From NCBI RefSeq assembly GCF_004571025.1, contig NZ_SPQT01000012.1, positions 1-64,000 of the forward strand: DNA of 64,000 nt. Reading direction: 5' to 3'. Below, piece after piece: positions 7,057-14,481 of the stretch (positions are counted from its first letter, which is position 1; each line of letters starts with the position of its first letter). Made by a program: the position numbers and the translations under genes. The notes beneath the pieces are model-generated. The model was given only the letters and a program-made list of their open reading frames with translations, made no database searches and had not been told where the DNA came from. The stretch is from Bradyrhizobium niftali (GTDB lineage Bacteria > Pseudomonadota > Alphaproteobacteria > Rhizobiales > Xanthobacteraceae).

Positions 7057-7695
7057 TCAGCTCTTGTTCACGCAGCTTGGATAGGGCGCGGCTTCCCCTG
7101 CTACGATCGGGCAGAGCTCGATCGGGCTGAGCTCGTGCAAGCGCACCTGCCAGCGTTCGTCGTTGACCGGCGGCTCGTCGCTCTCGGGGCCGCGCTCGGC
7201 CCATTGGATGGTGTAGTAGTCGGTCGTGCCCTTCAGCGTGACCAGCAGCGCGGTCTCGCTGTGCCGGGTCGGGCCGCTGTCGACGCGGCCGCAGCCGATC
7301 ACCGCGACGAAACCCTCGAAGCGGCCGAAATTGGTGGCACCGAGCGGCCGTGCCGCAAAGCTGTCCGGGCAGGCCGATTTGAAGCCGCCGGCGATGGAGC
7401 CTGCGAACGTCTCGGGCGAGGCGCCCGGCGTCAGCGTCATGCCCTTCTCGCCGGTGACGGTGATCATCTGCGTCCAGCGTTCCGGCGTCTCGCCCTTCGG
7501 CACGGCTTCGCGGATGTAGTGGCCGCCCTTGGTGTTCTCGAACACCGCGACGAAGTTCGACGGCATCGCGAAGCTGACGAGCTGGCCGAAGATCGGCGAG
7601 ATCGCGCGGAAGGATTGCGGCGCCTGCGCGCGGCCAGCGGAGACGAGTGCGAGCGACACGGTGAAGATGGCTGCCGTCGTGGTGAGCGTGCGCAT
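7057..7695 (-). CDS. Secreted protein of unknown function
   Basis: 212 aa with a clear signal peptide (residues 1-24, '...LVSAGRAQA'). The mature protein is rich in beta-type sequence with scattered Cys (in ACPDS, VIGCGR, LCPIV and YPSCV), which could form two disulfides in the periplasm. I do not recognise the family. It is convergent with the J-domain gene, only 7 bases from its stop. Confidence 0.75.
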   Translation of the reverse strand: MRTLTTTAAIFTVSLALVSAGRAQAPQSFRAISPIFGQLVSFAMPSNFVAVFENTKGGHYIREAVPKGETPERWTQMITVTGEKGMTLTPGASPETFAGSIAGGFKSACPDSFAARPLGATNFGRFEGFVAVIGCGRVDSGPTRHSETALLVTLKGTTDYYTIQWAERGPESDEPPVNDERWQVRLHELSPIELCPIVAGEAAPYPSCVNKS

Positions 7696-7801
7696 CGATT
7701 GATCCCGCGGGGACTAATTAGAAACGCTGGATAGAAACGCGAACGGGCAAGGATGCTAGCATCGCATCCTTGCCCGATCCTTGTCGTCCGCCGATCGAAT
7801 C

Positions 7802-8053
7802 CTACCAGGCGCAGCGGCCGTTCTTCAGCGCGTGATCCTTCAGCGCCAGCGCGTCGACGAAGGTCGGCACGGTGCTGCTGACGCGGGCGTAGTCGGAGGG
7901 CCACGGCGCGGTCGGGATGCTCTCGTCCCAGATCTGGCAGAAGCCGGTGTCCTGCCAGCGGATCAGGTGATAGTTGGCTTCGGCAGGGCTCGCGGCCACG
8001 AAGGCAGTGACGGCAAGACCGGCGGCAGCGCACAGCACGGAAATACGACGCAT
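7802..8053 (-). CDS. Small secreted protein, paralogue of the gene at 8294-8554
   Basis: 83 aa starting at ATG 8053 (GAGGAG upstream), with signal peptide MRRISVLCAAAGLAVTAFVA then an ASPAEA cleavage region. The mature part 'YHLIRWQDTGFCQIWDES' matches the neighbouring protein's 'YYVIRWDNTGICQVWNED', and both end in a Cys-containing RC motif. The two are tandem paralogues with the same orientation. Function unknown; probably periplasmic with one disulfide. Confidence 0.8.
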   Translation of the reverse strand: MRRISVLCAAAGLAVTAFVAASPAEANYHLIRWQDTGFCQIWDESIPTAPWPSDYARVSSTVPTFVDALALKDHALKNGRCAW

Positions 8054-8241
8054 GATCAGCTCCTCAAATGAAAGATGTGATGCGCCTCCCGACAATCACG
8101 GGAGGGGTGGTGCGGGACGCTTTTGGGGAGCGCGCCCCGGACAAGATGTGAGTAGTTCCGCCTGCTGATCAGGTTCAACGCGCGTGCGCTGGAAACGCGG
8201 GATTTTGGCCGGAAAACGAGGGCCGCCCGCCCAAAAGAAGA

Positions 8242-8267
8242 GGGCGGATCGCTCGGGCGATCCGCCC
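8242..8267 (-). terminator. Intrinsic terminator after the small secreted protein gene
   Basis: Perfect 11-bp stem GGGCGGATCGC / GCGATCCGCCC with a 4-base loop. On the minus strand it is followed by TCTTCTTTTGG, and it lies 27 bases past the stop of the gene at 8294-8554. Confidence 0.8.
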
Positions 8268-8293
8268 TTCAAATCCGGTCTGTCGCGTCAGGC

Positions 8294-8554
8294 TCAGAGC
8301 GTGCAGCGGCGCTCCGCGCGCAGCTTGATCTGGAGGTCGGAGGCGGCCGTGAAGGTCGGCAGCGGCTTGCTGACAACCTTGTAGGTCGAAGCGCCCCACT
8401 GGAACGGCTTGTACTTCAGGTCCTCGTTCCAGACCTGGCAGATGCCGGTGTTGTCCCAGCGGATCACGTAATAGCCGACAGCCGCCGAAGCGGGCATGGC
8501 GAACACGGAACTAGCGATGCCGGCAACGGCACAGAGGGCGAGAACGCGACGCAT
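8294..8554 (-). CDS. Small secreted protein, paralogue of the gene at 7802-8053
   Basis: 86 aa from ATG 8554 with AAGGAG upstream. Signal peptide about residues 1-24 (ends MPASAA). The mature part carries the shared motif 'YVIRWDNTGICQVWNED' and a C-terminal ERRCTL. It has its own terminator at 8242-8267, so the paralogues are separate units. Family of unknown function that I know only from rhizobial genomes by general pattern. Confidence 0.8.
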   Translation of the reverse strand: MRRVLALCAVAGIASSVFAMPASAAVGYYVIRWDNTGICQVWNEDLKYKPFQWGASTYKVVSKPLPTFTAASDLQIKLRAERRCTL

Positions 8555-8697
8555 GAAATATCTCCTTGTGGGGAAGTGTGACCCGAAAATTCGTGCGGTA
8601 AAAGCCGGTCCTTTGCAAGCCGGGGAGCCGCCGTTCACGGACATGTCAGGCGATGCAGGGCACTTGGTTTGGCCGCGTGCCCGGCAAGTCACACTGC

Positions 8698-9081
8698 TCA
8701 CTTCGAAAGCGACGCCACCGCCTCGATCTCGATCAGCATCTTCGGATCGGGCAGTGCATGCACCACGCAGGTGGTGCGTGCCGGATAGGGCGGCGGACCG
8801 AACGCGCCGGCATAGAGCGCGTTCATGGCGGCAACGTCGGAGGCGCGGGTCAGGAGCACGTTGACCTTGACGAGATCGCGGACGGTTGCACCGGCTTCGT
8901 CCAGCACGCGCTTGATGTTGACGGCGACGTTGGCGAACTGCGCCTCGAAGCCGTCGGGCAGCGCGCCATTGCCGTCGAAGCCGGGAATGCCGGAAACGAA
9001 CAGGAGGTCGCCGACGCGCGTCGCAAAGGACAGCGGCGGTGCCTTCACATGCGGCGGGGGCGCGAAATGCTGGATCGTCAT
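8698..9081 (-). CDS. RidA/YjgF-family protein
   Basis: 127 aa, the usual length for this trimeric cytoplasmic family. RidA proteins hydrolyse reactive enamine/imine intermediates released by PLP enzymes. Family marks are 'GDLLFVSGIPGFDGNG', 'QFANVAVNIKRVLDEAGAT', the active-site Arg in 'YPARTTCVV', and 'MLIEIEAVA' at the end. It is closer to the wider YjgF/YER057c family than to E. coli RidA itself, so the substrate is open. It stands as a single gene. Confidence 0.88.
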   Translation of the reverse strand: MTIQHFAPPPHVKAPPLSFATRVGDLLFVSGIPGFDGNGALPDGFEAQFANVAVNIKRVLDEAGATVRDLVKVNVLLTRASDVAAMNALYAGAFGPPPYPARTTCVVHALPDPKMLIEIEAVASLSK

Positions 9082-9334
9082 GGGATCACCTCGGGGGTCG
9101 TGCAGGGCGCATCAGCGTAGCGACATGCGGGGGACTTGCAATCGTCATCAGGGGGCCGGCGCAGGGGGGCAAAACAAAAACTGCGAAAACAACCCCATGC
9201 ACAGTAGAGATCGAACAGAATTCATTGGAGTCTTTTCAGTTCGGAAAAAGAAAAATAATCGATTGCTCCGTCGGGCAAAACAGGAGCAGAATGGCATCAT
9301 GAAGTTGCCGCGTCCTGCGGCACCAAGCGCTGCC
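9082..9334. other. Non-coding stretch, relatively AT-rich
   Basis: No credible gene. Bases about 9165-9300 are noticeably richer in A/T than the surroundings, with A-runs (gcaaaacaaaaactg; ggaaaaagaaaaataatcg). This may be the decayed remnant of a gene or a region of foreign origin. The following bases up to the next gene hold repeat copy A1 (9335-9437). Confidence 0.5.
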
Positions 9335-9437
9335 GTCATGCCCCGGCCTGACCGGGGCATCCAGTACGCCGCGGCTTCCCGGTTCAGCCACCGCCGTCTC
9401 TGGAATACTGGATCGCCCGGTCAAGCCGGGCGATGAC
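9335..9437 (+). repeat. Palindromic repeat family A, copy 1
   Basis: About 103 bases: outer hairpin GTCATGCCCCGG...CCGGGGCAT, an inner part with ATCCAGTACGCCGCGGC and its imperfect complement, and outer hairpin CGCCCGG...CCGGGCGATGAC. Other copies are at 19304-19402 (same orientation) and 55193-55293 (opposite orientation). Confidence 0.85.
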
Positions 9438-9562
9438 AGTTGAATGCGTTGCTGCACCTCACGCCTCACGGCCGCTCCATCATGTTGCCGCCGTGATCGA
9501 TCGGATAGATTCGTCCGGTCTGATTCGATCCCTCCTTGAAAAATAGCCCCCGGAGACGCCCT

Positions 9563-9997
9563 ATGAAGCTCGCATCCACCCTTCGCGCCGCGCTGGTCGC
9601 CATCGCCGCCCTTGCCGGGCTCTCGACCTCGGCGCTGGCCGACGGCGGCACCGTGGTGCTGACGATCTACAAGGCGGGCTGGATCATCGGCGGCTCCGGC
9701 GGCTCCGGCGTGCTGAACTTCCGCGGCCGCTCCTACGGGCTCTCGTCCGGCGGCCTCGATTACGGCCTCGTCTTCGGCGGCTCCAAGACCGTGCTGCGCG
9801 GCCGCGTCTCCAACATCAACCGTCCCTCCGACGTCGCCGGTGTCTACGGCGCCGCCGGTGCCGGCCTTGCCGTCGGCCGCGGCGCCCGCGCCATCGTGCT
9901 CACCAACCAGAAGGGCGCGGTGCTGGAACTGTCGGGCTACCAGACCGGCCTGATGGCGAATGCGGATCTGAGCGGACTCGCGATCACGATGCGGTAG
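9563..9997 (+). CDS. Secreted DUF1134/EipA-like protein
   Basis: 144 aa from ATG 9563 (GGAG upstream), signal peptide about residues 1-27 ending ALADG. The mature domain, with 'YKAGWIIGGSGGSGVLNFRG', 'GASK'-like 'GGSKTVLRGRV', 'GVYGAAGAGLAVGRGARA' and 'LELSGYQTGL', follows the pattern of the DUF1134 small beta-barrel found in Brucella EipA, a periplasmic envelope-integrity protein. The resemblance is by motif order only. A periplasmic envelope role is plausible, not shown. Repeat B1 begins 9 bases after the stop. Confidence 0.65.
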   Translation: MKLASTLRAALVAIAALAGLSTSALADGGTVVLTIYKAGWIIGGSGGSGVLNFRGRSYGLSSGGLDYGLVFGGSKTVLRGRVSNINRPSDVAGVYGAAGAGLAVGRGARAIVLTNQKGAVLELSGYQTGLMANADLSGLAITMR

Positions 9998-10005
9998 GCA
10001 GGTCT

Positions 10006-10120
10006 CGTAGGGTGGGTTAGCCGAAGGCGTAACCCACCTCTTTGGTTTCCGCGGAGACAGAAGTGGTGGGTTACGCCCGCGGACCACGCTCCGCGCGGCC
10101 GCGAGCTAACCCACCCTACG
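10006..10120 (+). repeat. Palindromic repeat family B, copy 1
   Basis: About 115 bases between convergent genes. The ends are CGTAGGGTGGGTTAG and CTAACCCACCCTACG, with inner GCGTAACCCACC / GGTGGGTTACGC. The right edge overlaps the glutathione transferase-like gene and provides its stop codon (CTA at 10116-10118). Other copies: 11403-11497 (degenerate) and 14367-14481. Confidence 0.88.
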
Positions 10121-10811
10121 ATCCGCTCACCGCCGCATGGATCCTCTCGCAATGCGCGACCAGATTGGCGTGCGCGTCGACGAAGGTCTTCAGCGGCGTC
10201 GGGATCGGGAAGTAATAGATGTTGGCGATGAAGCCATAGATGCCGGCATCGATGCTGGTCGCGGCTTCGCCGTGCACGAAACCGGTGGCGGGCACGATCT
10301 CGGCCAGCACCTGGAGGTCGGCGAGCCCTCGCGCATAGGCCTGCTCCGGCGTGTAGCGGCCGATGCCCTGGAAATGATAGCGCTGCGCATTGTACGCCTT
10401 CGCCTTCTCAAATCCCTCCGCATTGATCTGCGGGTGCTGTGCGATGAAGGCATCGCGGAAGGCCGGGTAGTAGCGCTCGTCCTTCCAGCGCGAATAGGAC
10501 ATCACCCAGTAGAGATCGTCCAGCATGCGGGTGACGAAATGATTGGTCCTCCGCTGCTCCGTTGACAGCCCGGCATCGATGCGTAGGCGATATTTCGCGA
10601 TCGCATGCGCGATGATCGTCTCGCTGTCGCCGATGGTCTCGCCGTCGTCGACGATGTAGGGCAGCTGCCCGCGCGGCGCGGCGGAGGCATCGAAGATGTG
10701 CTCATGGACGAATGGCACGCAGGCGAGCTTCAGGAAAGCGTAGACCTTGAGGCCGTAGCCGTTGTTGTCGGCGACGCCGCACAGTTCCGGATACGAGTAG
10801 AGCGTCAGCAT
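10116..10811 (-). CDS. Glutathione S-transferase-family protein
   Basis: 231 aa from ATG 10811 (GAGGAG upstream). The N-terminal thioredoxin-like half includes 'LPYIVDDGETIGDSETIIAH', the usual glutathione-contact segment (Pro then Glu/Asp-Ser), and an all-helical C-terminal half follows. The catalytic Ser/Cys/Tyr of well-studied classes is not obvious in 'YSYPELCGVADNNGYGLKVY'; Cys12 is the nearest candidate. The stop TAG lies in repeat B1. The frame is open far upstream of 10811, but that sequence is not GST-like. Function beyond GST fold unknown. Confidence 0.82.
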   Translation of the reverse strand: MLTLYSYPELCGVADNNGYGLKVYAFLKLACVPFVHEHIFDASAAPRGQLPYIVDDGETIGDSETIIAHAIAKYRLRIDAGLSTEQRRTNHFVTRMLDDLYWVMSYSRWKDERYYPAFRDAFIAQHPQINAEGFEKAKAYNAQRYHFQGIGRYTPEQAYARGLADLQVLAEIVPATGFVHGEAATSIDAGIYGFIANIYYFPIPTPLKTFVDAHANLVAHCERIHAAVSGS

Positions 10812-10961
10812 GGGCGGGCTCCTCAACCGGGCAACTCCAGGCCCATCATACAGGGTTGCTGAAAAAAATACGCCCCGGCCTGTCGGATCCCGGTTTCGTG
10901 CTTCGTCCTCCGGATGATGCCGCGCCTCCTCGCCTCTTTTCATCACCAAGGATACCAGCAC

Positions 10962-11399
10962 ATGACCTCCATCACGCCGTTCCTCTGGTTCGACAACAAC
11001 GTCCCCGAAGCCGTCGCCTTCTACAAATCGGTGTTTCCCAACGCGAAAGTAGAGACCGTCAGCGACTTCATGGCGGTGTTCGAGCTCGAAGGGCAGCGTT
11101 TCAATGCGCTCAATGGCGGCCCGCAATACCGTTTCAACGAGGCGGTGTCGTTCTTCATCAGCGTGGAGACGCAAGGTGAGGTCGACTATTTCTGGAGCCG
11201 GCTCACCGCGGATGGCGGCGAAGAATCCCGCTGCGGCTGGCTCAAGGACAAGTTCGGCCTGTCCTGGCAGGTGATCCCATCGGCGCTTTCCCGCTACCTC
11301 GGCGACCCCGACCGCACCAGGGCCAACCGCGTCATACAGGCGATGATGCAGATGAAGAAGATCGTGATTGCGGATCTGGACAGGGCGTATGCGGGGTGA
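10962..11399 (+). CDS. VOC-family (PhnB-like) protein
   Basis: 145 aa. Typical start of the 'PhnB-like' glyoxalase-superfamily group: 'TSITPFLWFDNNVPEAVAFY' then KSVFPNAK, with later 'ALNGGPQYRFNEAVSFFI', 'EVDYFWSRLTADGGEESRCG' and 'WLKDKFGLSWQVIP'. These proteins were once annotated as 3-demethylubiquinone methyltransferases, but they lack a SAM site. The role is unknown. ATG 10962 follows AAGGATACC; earlier in-frame starts add non-family residues. Confidence 0.85.
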   Translation: MTSITPFLWFDNNVPEAVAFYKSVFPNAKVETVSDFMAVFELEGQRFNALNGGPQYRFNEAVSFFISVETQGEVDYFWSRLTADGGEESRCGWLKDKFGLSWQVIPSALSRYLGDPDRTRANRVIQAMMQMKKIVIADLDRAYAG

Positions 11400-11402
11400 G
11401 GG

Positions 11403-11497
11403 CGTAGAATGGGTCAGCCGGTCACGAATGCGGTCGCTCCGCACGGAACGCCGCGCGGACGGCGCTTCGCGCAGCCGCGAGGCTAATCCACCCTACG
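11403..11497 (+). repeat. Palindromic repeat family B, degenerate copy 2
   Basis: The left edge CGTAGAATGGGTCAGC and right edge GGCTAATCCACCCTACG are diverged forms of family B, and the inner GGTGGGTTACGC arm is lost. The right edge supplies the stop codon (CTA at 11493-11495) of the next glutathione S-transferase gene. Confidence 0.75.
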
Positions 11498-12143
11498 AAC
11501 GCGATGCGGCGTTGAAGACAGCCAGTTGCGCATCGAACGCGCGCCTGAAGGCCGGGCGCGCTTCGCCGCGGGCGACATAAGCGGCGACGTCGGGATATTC
11601 GTCGAGCAGGCCCGATGCGTTCAGCCGGCGCAGCACCGTCACCATCATGAGATCGCCGGCGCTGAACGCGCCGTCGAGCCAGTCGGCCTCGCCGAGGCGG
11701 CGGGACAATTCGCCGAGCCTGACACGGACGCGATCCTGCAACATCGGCAGGCGCGCCTCGTGCCAGCTCTTGTCGCGCTCGAACAGCAGCGCCATTCCGA
11801 GCTCGACGATCGGCGGCTCCAGCGTGTTCAGCGCGGCAAACATCCACGCAATCGCGCGGCTCCTTGCATTCGCCTCGAGCGGCAGCAGCCCGGCATGGCG
11901 CTCGGCGAGATGGAGCACGATCGCGCCTGATTCAAACAGGGCGAGATCGCCGTCCTCGAAGGTCGGGATCTGCCCGAACGGATGCAGCGCAAGATGCGCC
12001 GGTTGCTTCATTGCCGCGAACGAGACGAGGCGGACGTCGTAGGGCTGGCCGACCTCCTCCAGCGCCCAGCGGACGCGCATGTCGCGCGCCTGTCCCCTGC
12101 CGCGGTCGGGCGAGCTTTCGAAGGCGGTGATGGTGGGGGGCAT
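11493..12143 (-). CDS. Glutathione S-transferase
   Basis: 216 aa, usual GST length. The N-terminal domain has 'ARDMRVRWALEEVGQPYDVR' and 'HPFGQIPTFEDGDLALFESG' (glutathione-binding cis-Pro and Glu-Ser), and the C-terminal helical domain has 'GEADWLDGAFSAGDLMMVTV' with the conserved N-capping motif. Cytoplasmic conjugation or peroxide detoxification is the family role. GGAG precedes ATG 12143. The stop codon comes from repeat B2. It is a distant relative, not a close copy, of the protein at 10116-10811. Confidence 0.9.
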   Translation of the reverse strand: MPPTITAFESSPDRGRGQARDMRVRWALEEVGQPYDVRLVSFAAMKQPAHLALHPFGQIPTFEDGDLALFESGAIVLHLAERHAGLLPLEANARSRAIAWMFAALNTLEPPIVELGMALLFERDKSWHEARLPMLQDRVRVRLGELSRRLGEADWLDGAFSAGDLMMVTVLRRLNASGLLDEYPDVAAYVARGEARPAFRRAFDAQLAVFNAASRS

Positions 12144-12374
12144 CTGGAGGCTCCGGGGTGGTGGCGCTTTGCATCCAGAGGACGAACGGCCGGCGCGGAT
12201 TCCGACAGACTATCTTGCTTTTGCGTTGTGAGGGCCGCTGGCGATCAGCCGCGGGAGCGCGCGTGATTGGAGAAAGTCATGCCAGCGCTTGTCGCGCTGG
12301 CAACTCGCTTTGAGCCAAATGGACATCGCTCGGGGACCGGTTTGTGCTGACCGGTCCCACGCATTTCGCATCCT

Positions 12375-13268
12375 TCATGGCAACGCGGCTCGACGCCGGT
12401 CCAACGAATTCGAATGGACCATCCATTCGGGCAGGGGGGCGCCGTCGCGATGCCGGCCACCGGCGCAAGCCGCGGCCCAGGCCGCGATGGCACCAAGCAG
12501 GACGGCCGTGGCCACCGAGAACGCCAGGATGATCGTGCTGCGCCGCGATCGCGCGATCGCAGTCTTGGCGTTGGCAATCACGTTGTCGACCCGGCGTTCG
12601 GCGTCGGCCGCCGCAAGGCCGGTTGCGCCGGCAACTTGCTGGATCAGGTAGGTCCTGTCGTCAGTGCTCATGCCGTCGTGGCTTGACGCGGTGAGAAGGA
12701 TGCGGCCCGCTTCAGCGCGTTCCGAACTGAGATCGATGTTGGGGGCACGGCGCCCGGCGCGATAGAGACGGTCCAGCTCGTAGCTCAACAGCGGTTCGGC
12801 GGCGCTCGTCCGCGCCGAAGTGGCGGCTGAGGGATTGCGCGACAGGCTCGCCGCACCCAGCAGCGTGGCCAAAACCGCGCCCATCACCACCGCCAGCGCC
12901 CAGACCGCCACGCCATGCAGGCCGTCCGCCTGCTCGATTTGCTCCACAGGGCCGGGCGCGGGGGGATTGCGAACCCACCCGGCAATATAGCCGCCCAATC
13001 CGAAGCTGATGATTGCCTGGAGGATCAGGTAGATGCCGGACAATATCCATAATGCCGCGGAGGCATCGCGCCATGTCGGCGAAGCTGACGTGACGCCCAG
13101 GCCGACGCTTGCGCCGAACGTCACAAGGATGAAGGACATCGCCGTAGCCGCAAATGCTCCCAGCAGGATCGGCGACCATTGCAGATGGCGCGGTCCGCGC
13201 TCGGCGCGATACGCCTCGACATCGGCGCGCGACGCCGGAGGAAGGCTTTCCATGGACATTTCCATCAT
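12375..13268 (-). CDS. Membrane protein of unknown function
   Basis: 297 aa with four likely membrane helices: about 35-60, 70-98, 120-142, and 245-268. A hydrophilic middle part (about 145-240) would face one side. No named family is recognised. Its start lies 6 bases past the stop of a 24-codon membrane peptide on the same strand, so the two are probably co-transcribed. Three in-frame ATGs lie within the first six codons (13268, 13265, 13256 approximately), so the exact start is open. Confidence 0.75.
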   Translation of the reverse strand: MMEMSMESLPPASRADVEAYRAERGPRHLQWSPILLGAFAATAMSFILVTFGASVGLGVTSASPTWRDASAALWILSGIYLILQAIISFGLGGYIAGWVRNPPAPGPVEQIEQADGLHGVAVWALAVVMGAVLATLLGAASLSRNPSAATSARTSAAEPLLSYELDRLYRAGRRAPNIDLSSERAEAGRILLTASSHDGMSTDDRTYLIQQVAGATGLAAADAERRVDNVIANAKTAIARSRRSTIILAFSVATAVLLGAIAAWAAACAGGRHRDGAPLPEWMVHSNSLDRRRAALP

Positions 13269-13274
13269 CCTTGC

Positions 13275-13349
13275 TCAGCGCAGGCCGAAAAAGGACAGCA
13301 CGGCGAGGATCACCACGACCAAGCCAACGAGATAAATCAAACCGTTCAT
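13275..13349 (-). CDS. 24-residue single-helix membrane peptide
   Basis: Short reading frame: MNGLIYLVGLVVV at the start and LSFFGLR at the end, an almost wholly hydrophobic helix with a basic last residue. GGAGG lies 5 bases before ATG 13349. The stop is 6 bases before the start of the larger membrane protein, which suggests a two-gene operon and possibly an interacting pair. Strong ribosome site, spacing and composition support real expression; the function is unknown. Confidence 0.75.
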   Translation of the reverse strand: MNGLIYLVGLVVVILAVLSFFGLR

Positions 13350-13624
13350 TGTCGCCTCCAATACCCTGCCGGCGTCAATCTTCCCTGTCCGCCAAAGTTC
13401 CTATTTCGGGAAAATGTTGCAAACGGCGGAGCGACCGCGGGAACACGCTGAAATCGCAGGGTGGGTTGGCCGAACCCGCGGCGTCCTGGCGAAAGCCGGC
13501 GCGTCGGATGGGGAGGGCAAAGCGAAACCCAGCGCCTGCGCGCGTTGACCGTTTTGCGACCTGATCCACTTCGCCAGGTCGCCTTGGATCGCTATACTGC
13601 CAATTCCAGCAGGATGGTGAGCTC

Positions 13625-14353
13625 ATGGCGAGAGAATTGGAAGGCAAGGTTGCTGCCGTGACCGGGGCCGCGTCCGGTATCGGATTGGCGAGTACCGAGG
13701 CGATGTTGGCCGCGGGCGCGCGCGTGGTGATGGTCGACCGCGACGCCGCCGCGCTGAAGGCGCTCTGCAACAAGCACGGCGACACCGTGATCCCGCTGGT
13801 CGTCGACCTGCTCGATCCGAAAGACTGCGCAACGCTGCTGCCGCGCGTTCTGGAGAAGGCCGGCCAACTCGATATCCTGCATGCAAATGCGGGCACCTAT
13901 GTCGGCGGCGACCTGGTCGATGCCGACACCATGGCGATCGACCGGATGCTGAACCTGAACGTCAACGTCGTGATGAAAAACGTGCACGACGTGCTGCCGC
14001 ACATGATCGAACGCCGGACCGGCGACATCATCGTCACGAGTTCGCTGGCGGCTCATTTTCCGACGCCGTGGGAGCCGGTCTACGCGTCGTCCAAATGGGC
14101 GATCAACTGCTTTGTCCAGACGGTGCGGCGCCAGGTCTTCAAGCATGGCATTCGCGTGGGCTCGATCTCGCCCGGCCCGGTCGTCAGCGCCCTGCTCGCG
14201 GACTGGCCGCCCGAGAAGCTGAAGGAAGCCAGGGACACGGGAAGCCTGCTGGAGGCCAGTGACGTGGCCGAGGTCGTGATGTTCATGCTGACCCGGCCGC
14301 GCGGCATGACCATTCGCGACGTGGTGATGCTGCCGACCAATTTCGATCTCTAG
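13625..14353 (+). CDS. SDR oxidoreductase resembling ribitol 2-dehydrogenase
   Basis: 242-aa short-chain dehydrogenase: TGAASGIG (13-20), Asp38 for NAD, 'HANAGTYVGGDLVD' in place of NNAG, Ser/Tyr/Lys in 'TSSLAAH' and 'EPVYASSKWA'. The segments 'EPVYASSKWAINCFVQTVRR', 'VGSISPGPVVSALLADWP' and 'TIRDVVMLPTNFDL' match the Klebsiella ribitol dehydrogenase pattern well. Ribitol to D-ribulose oxidation with NAD is thus likely, but no pentitol transporter or kinase lies nearby. GGTGAG precedes ATG 13625. Confidence 0.85.
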   Translation: MARELEGKVAAVTGAASGIGLASTEAMLAAGARVVMVDRDAAALKALCNKHGDTVIPLVVDLLDPKDCATLLPRVLEKAGQLDILHANAGTYVGGDLVDADTMAIDRMLNLNVNVVMKNVHDVLPHMIERRTGDIIVTSSLAAHFPTPWEPVYASSKWAINCFVQTVRRQVFKHGIRVGSISPGPVVSALLADWPPEKLKEARDTGSLLEASDVAEVVMFMLTRPRGMTIRDVVMLPTNFDL

Positions 14354-14366
14354 GGCGCGTGCAGTT

Positions 14367-14481
14367 CGTAGGGTGGGTTAGCGCAGCGTAACCCACCACG
14401 CCTCCACGATCGCCGCACGAAGTTGGTGGGTTACGCCGCGCGGACTGCGCTTCGCGCCGCCGCACGTCTAACCCACCCTAC
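14367..14481 (+). repeat. Palindromic repeat family B, copy 3
   Basis: About 115 bases: CGTAGGGTGGGTTAGCGC at the left, GCGTAACCCACC / GGTGGGTTACGC inside, TCTAACCCACCCTAC at the right. It lies between convergent genes. The right edge provides the stop codon (CTA at 14478-14480) of the DNA glycosylase gene. Confidence 0.88.

Noticed and set aside
12278..12358. Two hairpins (TGCCAGCGC/GCGCTGGCA and GGGACCGG/CCGGTCCC) between the GST and membrane protein genes
   Set aside because: Stems are perfect, but neither is followed by a T-run on either strand, so calling a terminator is not justified.
13379..13405. GGAAC-type -35 element (minus strand) upstream of the 24-residue peptide gene
   Set aside because: GGAAC is present, but 16 bases later there is GATT rather than CGTT, so it does not fit the EcfG consensus.
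13455..13550. Possible fourth copy of repeat B (GGGTGGGTTGGCCG)
   Set aside because: Only the left edge resembles family B; the complementary arms are missing.
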